From an uncultured Lachnospiraceae bacterium (lineage in GTDB: Bacteria; Bacillota; Clostridia; Lachnospirales; Lachnospiraceae): DNA of 64,000 bases. This document shows, in pieces, positions 60,413 through 64,000 of this stretch (the first letter of the stretch is position 1; each line of letters starts with the position of its first letter). The translations under genes were made by a program, and so were the position numbers. Below the pieces are notes generated by a model, which worked only from the letters and a program-made list of their open reading frames with translations, made no database searches and had not been told where the DNA came from. The DNA lies in contig URPH01000013.1 of NCBI GenBank assembly GCA_900549665.1, forward strand, positions 4,956 through 68,955, read 5' to 3'.

Positions 60413-61513
60413 ATGAAAAAACAGACAACCGCTTTCCACGGAAGCGATCTTGAAAAAATAGAAGCCATCTACGGCATTAAAAAAGAAAACATCGTCAACT
60501 TTGCTGCCAACGTCAATCCGCTTGGTTTTTCCAAAAAAGCCGCAGCAGCTCTGGCAGCTGATCTGAGCGTGATCTCCCGCTATCCGGATCCGTCCTACAA
60601 GGCATTAAAGGAAGCCATTTCCCAATACACCAATGCCAATCCCGAAAATATCATTTTGGGAAACGGTGTCACGGAGCTTCTGACCTTATTTTTATCCATG
60701 ATCAAGCCAAAAAAGGCTGTTATTGTCGGTCCTACCTATTCAGAATATGAAAAGGATCTCAACAGAATGTCCTGCGAGATCGCGCAGATCAATGCAACAG
60801 AGGACAGCGATTTTGTCCTCACAGCAGACACTATTATAAAAAACACCCCTGAGCATACAGATCTTGTTATTCTCTGCAATCCCAATAATCCAACCTCCGG
60901 TGCCCTGCATAAAGAAGAACTTATAAAGTTAGCCGATGCATACCAAAAGTCCGGTACCTTCCTCATGATCGATGAAACCTATGTGGAATTTTCTCTTCGG
61001 TCAGATGATATCTCCGCGGCAGCCCTGACCAATCATTTTGATCATCTGATCGTCCTGCGCGGCACGTCCAAATTTTTTGCGACACCGGGGCTTCGCTTAG
61101 GCTATGCGCTGACCTGCAATCCATCACTGTTAGCCTCTGCTTCCTCCGTACAGGATCCGTGGAATATCAATTCCGTTGCAGAGACAGTCGGCAGTATCAT
61201 GTTTACAGACAGGGAATATATCCATCTGGTAAGAGATACCATGGAACAGGAAAAGAATTATATAGAAGCTATGCTTTCAAAGATTGAAGGCATAAAGACA
61301 TTTCCGGTAAACGGCAACATCATATTGGCAAAGCTTCCCAAAGGAAGCCTTACCTCAGATGAGCTTTTTGATATCCTGATCCGTCAGGGTATGATGATCA
61401 GAAGCTGTACATCCTTTGCTCCTCTCGGCGACCGCTTCATCCGCATCTGCTTTATGTCTCACGAAGACAATGTGCGGCTGATGGAAGCCATCGAAAATGC
61501 ATTGAAGCAATAA
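60413..61513 (+). CDS. PLP-dependent aminotransferase, CobD/HisC-like
   Basis: A 366-residue fold type I PLP enzyme. The start FHGSDLEKIEAIYG with NFAANVNPLGFSKKA is like L-threonine-O-3-phosphate decarboxylase (CobD) more than HisC. NPNNPTSG (with Asn157), MIDETYVEF (Asp187) and GTSKFFATPGLRLG (Lys220 forming the Schiff base) are present. No cobalamin or histidine gene is adjacent, so the substrate stays open. Divergent from the DUF5717 operon. Confidence 0.85.
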   Translation: MKKQTTAFHGSDLEKIEAIYGIKKENIVNFAANVNPLGFSKKAAAALAADLSVISRYPDPSYKALKEAISQYTNANPENIILGNGVTELLTLFLSMIKPKKAVIVGPTYSEYEKDLNRMSCEIAQINATEDSDFVLTADTIIKNTPEHTDLVILCNPNNPTSGALHKEELIKLADAYQKSGTFLMIDETYVEFSLRSDDISAAALTNHFDHLIVLRGTSKFFATPGLRLGYALTCNPSLLASASSVQDPWNINSVAETVGSIMFTDREYIHLVRDTMEQEKNYIEAMLSKIEGIKTFPVNGNIILAKLPKGSLTSDELFDILIRQGMMIRSCTSFAPLGDRFIRICFMSHEDNVRLMEAIENALKQ

Positions 61514-61528
61514 CAGAAACATACAATT

Positions 61529-62782
61529 TCATCCGGGTTCCGAAATCCGGGTCACTGCAACATAAACACTTGAGATTTGGTACCATGTCGGGTAATCCAC
61601 CTCTCCACTTTGGGGCAGCAGAAAGATTCCCTGGAATACTTCTACTGCTCTTTTTGTATCCGCACCGAAGATTCCGTCAGCCGCGATCTTTGGTATTGCC
61701 GGGTAATTCTGTGCAATGCGGTTGAGCTGCTGCTGGATCTGCATAACCTTGACGCCTCTCGAACCAACCGTCAGGTCATATCCCGGATAAGAGGATGGAA
61801 CACCCGAAATATAACTTGTGGAATTGATAAACATGTTGTTGCCATAATAGTAGCGAATGATCTCAATAGCCGAATATCCCTGATCAGCCAGATATTTGGA
61901 TCCCCACTGGCTAAGCCCCTTGCAGGTTGCTTTTCTTCCATCACAGTAAGAAGTGAAAATCGGCTGTACAACTCCGGGTCTGGACAAGTAGTTGTTAAAA
62001 ACCGTATCTACAATATATGAAATATTTTCATATATATTTCTTCCATATATCCATTTTTGATCAAAAGCGGTACTGCTTGTGATGGTAAAGTCATATCCCT
62101 TTCCCCTGTAATATTCTGTATATACGCGGTTCAGGGTAAATGACATAATACACAGAACATTGGCATAGATTGCAGCCTCCGGCCAGGTAGCATAAATCTC
62201 GCTGCACGCCACATTCTTGATATAATCTTTATATCTGACATAATGATTTCTTGCAGATGCATCATCCGGTCTGCCATCATGCACAACGATATATTCCGGT
62301 ATAACCACACGACTTAATACAATCTCTCCGCTTTCATTAACATCCTTGATTTCATCCTCCGGAATTTTAGCTTCATACTCTCCGTACAAAGTGTGATCCG
62401 GAATAACAATATCACTTTCAACAAGATCCGGTTCCTCTAACGGATTCATCTCAACATTCTGGACAGACAGCTCATCTGCCATAACCTCACTTCCGTTAAT
62501 ACTCACAGGTTCATATCCATCTGCTGAAACCTCCACATCATATTGTGCATAGGGGCGTGTTTCCGGCGGCTCCTGACTAAGACTTTTGGGCGGTGCCGGA
62601 AGGATTACCCGTTCTGTCTGACCACTTTCATCGGTTGTAAGATCCTGCAATAAAAGCCTCTCTCCATCTTTCTGACGTTCTGCATATATTTTCACGGTCG
62701 CGTTTTTTATCGGTATATAACCAACAGAGCTCGTAACGCTGACTAACAGACGCCCAATTTCCGAATTTATATTTTCTGACAT
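61529..62782 (-). CDS. SpoIID-like domain protein with peptidoglycan-binding domain
   Basis: A 417-residue protein. An N-terminal carboxypeptidase-regulatory-like beta domain (about 10-110) is followed by a SpoIID-like region (about 185-330: YVRYKDYIKNVACSEIYATW, FDQKWIYGRNIYENISYIVD, GLSQWGSKYLADQGYSAIEI). A PG_binding_1 domain ends it (GVKVMQIQQQLNRIAQNYP, ADGIFGADTKRAVEVFQ). SpoIID proteins cut glycan strands. No signal peptide or TM is seen, so export is unexplained. The ribosome site AGAGG is part of the ilvE terminator stem. Confidence 0.8.
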   Translation of the reverse strand: MSENINSEIGRLLVSVTSSVGYIPIKNATVKIYAERQKDGERLLLQDLTTDESGQTERVILPAPPKSLSQEPPETRPYAQYDVEVSADGYEPVSINGSEVMADELSVQNVEMNPLEEPDLVESDIVIPDHTLYGEYEAKIPEDEIKDVNESGEIVLSRVVIPEYIVVHDGRPDDASARNHYVRYKDYIKNVACSEIYATWPEAAIYANVLCIMSFTLNRVYTEYYRGKGYDFTITSSTAFDQKWIYGRNIYENISYIVDTVFNNYLSRPGVVQPIFTSYCDGRKATCKGLSQWGSKYLADQGYSAIEIIRYYYGNNMFINSTSYISGVPSSYPGYDLTVGSRGVKVMQIQQQLNRIAQNYPAIPKIAADGIFGADTKRAVEVFQGIFLLPQSGEVDYPTWYQISSVYVAVTRISEPG

Positions 62783-62824
62783 AAAAAAACCTCTGCATTT
62801 TTGTACTAATATATGCAGAGGTTT
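62783..62824 (-). terminator. Intrinsic terminator of ilvE, overlapping the next ribosome site
   Basis: AAACCTCTGCAT (62787-62798) pairs perfectly with ATGCAGAGGTTT (62813-62824); seven U follow on the minus strand. The distal arm carries the AGAGG site of the SpoIID-like gene, whose ATG begins directly after the U run. Confidence 0.88.
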
Positions 62825-62849
62825 TGAATTTGCGAATTGTCTTATGAAA

Positions 62850-63875
62850 TTACTCGATAACTTTGATCCATCCTTCGGGTGCTTCGATACGTCCCATCTG
62901 GATACCTGTCAGTGTATCATATAACTTCTTGGTAATCGGTCCCATTTCTTCCATTCCGCTCGGGAAGCAGATCTCTTTGCCATGGTCTACGATCTTGCCA
63001 ACCGGTGAGATAACGGCTGCTGTACCGCAGAGACCACATTCTGCAAAATCTTTTACTTCATCAAAGTAAACTTCTCTTTCTTCTACTTCCAGTCCGAGGT
63101 AATCCTTGGCAACCACTTCCAGAGAACGACGGGTAATGGAAGGTAAGATAGAATTGGACTTCGGTGTAACAAATTTGCCATCTTTGGTAATGAAGATAAA
63201 GTTGGCTCCACCTGTCTCCTCTACCTTGGTACGTGTAGCTGCATCCAGATACATATTTTCATCATAGCCCTGTTTGTGAGCATCTGTGATCGCATATAAG
63301 CTCATAGCATAGTTTAATCCGGCTTTGATATGACCTGTTCCATGCGGTGCTGCACGGTCATAATCACATACACGGATAGTAATCGGCTTTGCGCCGCCCT
63401 TGAAGTAAGGACCAACCGGTGTCGTAAACATACGGAACTGATATTCGTCTGCAGGCTTAACACCGATAACCGGGTTAGAACCGAACATATAAGGACGGAT
63501 ATATAAAGTAGCACCTGAACCATACGGCGGTACATATCCTGCGTTTGCTTTTACTACATCAACAACTGCCTGTACAAATCTATCTTCGGGGAACACCGGC
63601 ATGATCAGTCTTTCACATGAATCTTTCATACGGGCTGCATTTAAGTCAGGACGGAAACATACGATCTTTCCATCTTCTGTTGTATATGCCTTTAAACCTT
63701 CGAAACATGTCTGTGCATACTGTAAAACACCGGCACATTCACTGATCACGACATTAGCATCTGAAGTTAATGTTCCTTCATCCCATGCTCCGTTTTTGTA
63801 GTTGGATACAAATCTCTTGTCTGTCTGGATGTATCCGAATCCGATATTAGACCAGTCAATGTTTTTCTTTTCCAT
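62850..63875 (-). CDS. ilvE: Branched-chain amino-acid aminotransferase
   Basis: A 341-residue fold type IV PLP enzyme of the BCAT type II group, interconverting Leu/Ile/Val and their keto acids. The start DWSNIGFGYIQTDKRFVSNY, the FEGLKAY segment, GHIKAGLNYAMSLYA (with the PLP Lys) and EETGGANFIFITKDGK are diagnostic. Full length. Single gene ending in a strong terminator. Confidence 0.95.
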   Translation of the reverse strand: MEKKNIDWSNIGFGYIQTDKRFVSNYKNGAWDEGTLTSDANVVISECAGVLQYAQTCFEGLKAYTTEDGKIVCFRPDLNAARMKDSCERLIMPVFPEDRFVQAVVDVVKANAGYVPPYGSGATLYIRPYMFGSNPVIGVKPADEYQFRMFTTPVGPYFKGGAKPITIRVCDYDRAAPHGTGHIKAGLNYAMSLYAITDAHKQGYDENMYLDAATRTKVEETGGANFIFITKDGKFVTPKSNSILPSITRRSLEVVAKDYLGLEVEEREVYFDEVKDFAECGLCGTAAVISPVGKIVDHGKEICFPSGMEEMGPITKKLYDTLTGIQMGRIEAPEGWIKVIE

Positions 63876-63949
63876 GTCTTTACTTCCTTTCCTCCATGCA
63901 CTTTTTACTTATGCATATGTTGTCTTAAATCATATGATGTTAGGGTCAA

Positions 63950-64000
63950 AAGGTATTTTGCCCCTAACTTGATATCCACGAATTGCTCCGCTGCAAAGCA
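63950..64000 (+). repeat. Dispersed intergenic repeat, copy B (cut by window edge)
   Basis: Matches the reverse complement of 44928-44978 at about 45 of 51 positions. It lies upstream of ilvE and runs off the window. See copy A. Confidence 0.75.

Overview
The window reads as a chromosomal segment of a Clostridia-type Firmicute, most likely a Lachnospiraceae member. I base this on the strong AGGAGG-type ribosome sites, sigma-A promoters with 17-bp spacers, a T-box in front of thrS, an L20-type infC leader with an ATT start codon, a CIRCE/HrcA operator, a Firmicute-type BirA operator, meso-diaminopimelate dehydrogenase, and a DUF5716/DUF5717-like gene cluster. Species identity cannot be read from the sequence. 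No prophage, conjugative element or CRISPR array is visible. About nine tenths of the genes lie on the minus strand.

Layout, low to high coordinate. 1-5.4 kb: an orphan peptide-type binding lipoprotein, an AraC regulator with a repeat-filled linker, a 14-unit array of 51-52 bp repeats, and an IS3/IS150-type element sitting in the loop of an intrinsic terminator. 5.5-10.4 kb: a cytidylate-kinase-like gene, a membrane protein, a hotdog thioesterase, a zinc-finger-less DnaJ, ribosomal protein bL25 under a CIRCE-covered promoter, and a YaiI/YqxD gene. 10.4-10.7 kb: a compact locus with two convergent promoters, terminal inverted repeats and one shared terminator. 10.8-21.5 kb: small metabolic and stress genes, two tRNA-Leu genes, a cell-wall hydrolase, a shikimate-kinase-like gene coupled to a PepD dipeptidase. 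21.6-22.3 kb: two homologous ~235-bp palindromic elements in opposite orientation. 22.3-23.7 kb: the infC-rpmI-rplT operon. 23.8-26 kb: DUF1540 and LemA/DUF2207-like genes. 26.2-26.75 kb: a second 51-52 bp repeat array resembling the first. 27.1-36.6 kb: a polyamine transporter (potABCD), ddh, citrate synthase and thrS with its T-box. 36.6-44.8 kb: a SEC-C protein, a transmembrane pseudokinase, an Rpn-like nuclease, purA, a long rod-like palindrome, a LysR regulator and a glycosyltransferase. 45-53 kb: BirA-controlled bioY-bioB, purB, a type II toxin-antitoxin pair, purF and a polar amino-acid ABC transporter. 53.4-60.3 kb: a four-gene operon of uncharacterised proteins (giant solenoid, actin/Hsp70-fold ATPase-like protein, helical-repeat protein, membrane coiled-coil protein). 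60.4-64 kb: a CobD/HisC-like aminotransferase, a SpoIID-like protein, and ilvE.

How the genes work together: purA, purB and purF are three dispersed purine genes. bioY and bioB form one biotin uptake/synthesis unit. potA-D form one importer. The aminoacylation, initiation-factor, chaperone/bL25 and biotin genes each carry a recognisable cis-regulatory device. The strongest candidates for undescribed biology are (1) the pair of palindromic elements at 21.7-22.3 kb, whose arms and inner hairpins differ by compensatory changes, (2) the four-gene DUF5717 operon, (3) the two similar repeat arrays, and (4) the convergent-promoter locus at 10.45-10.71 kb.
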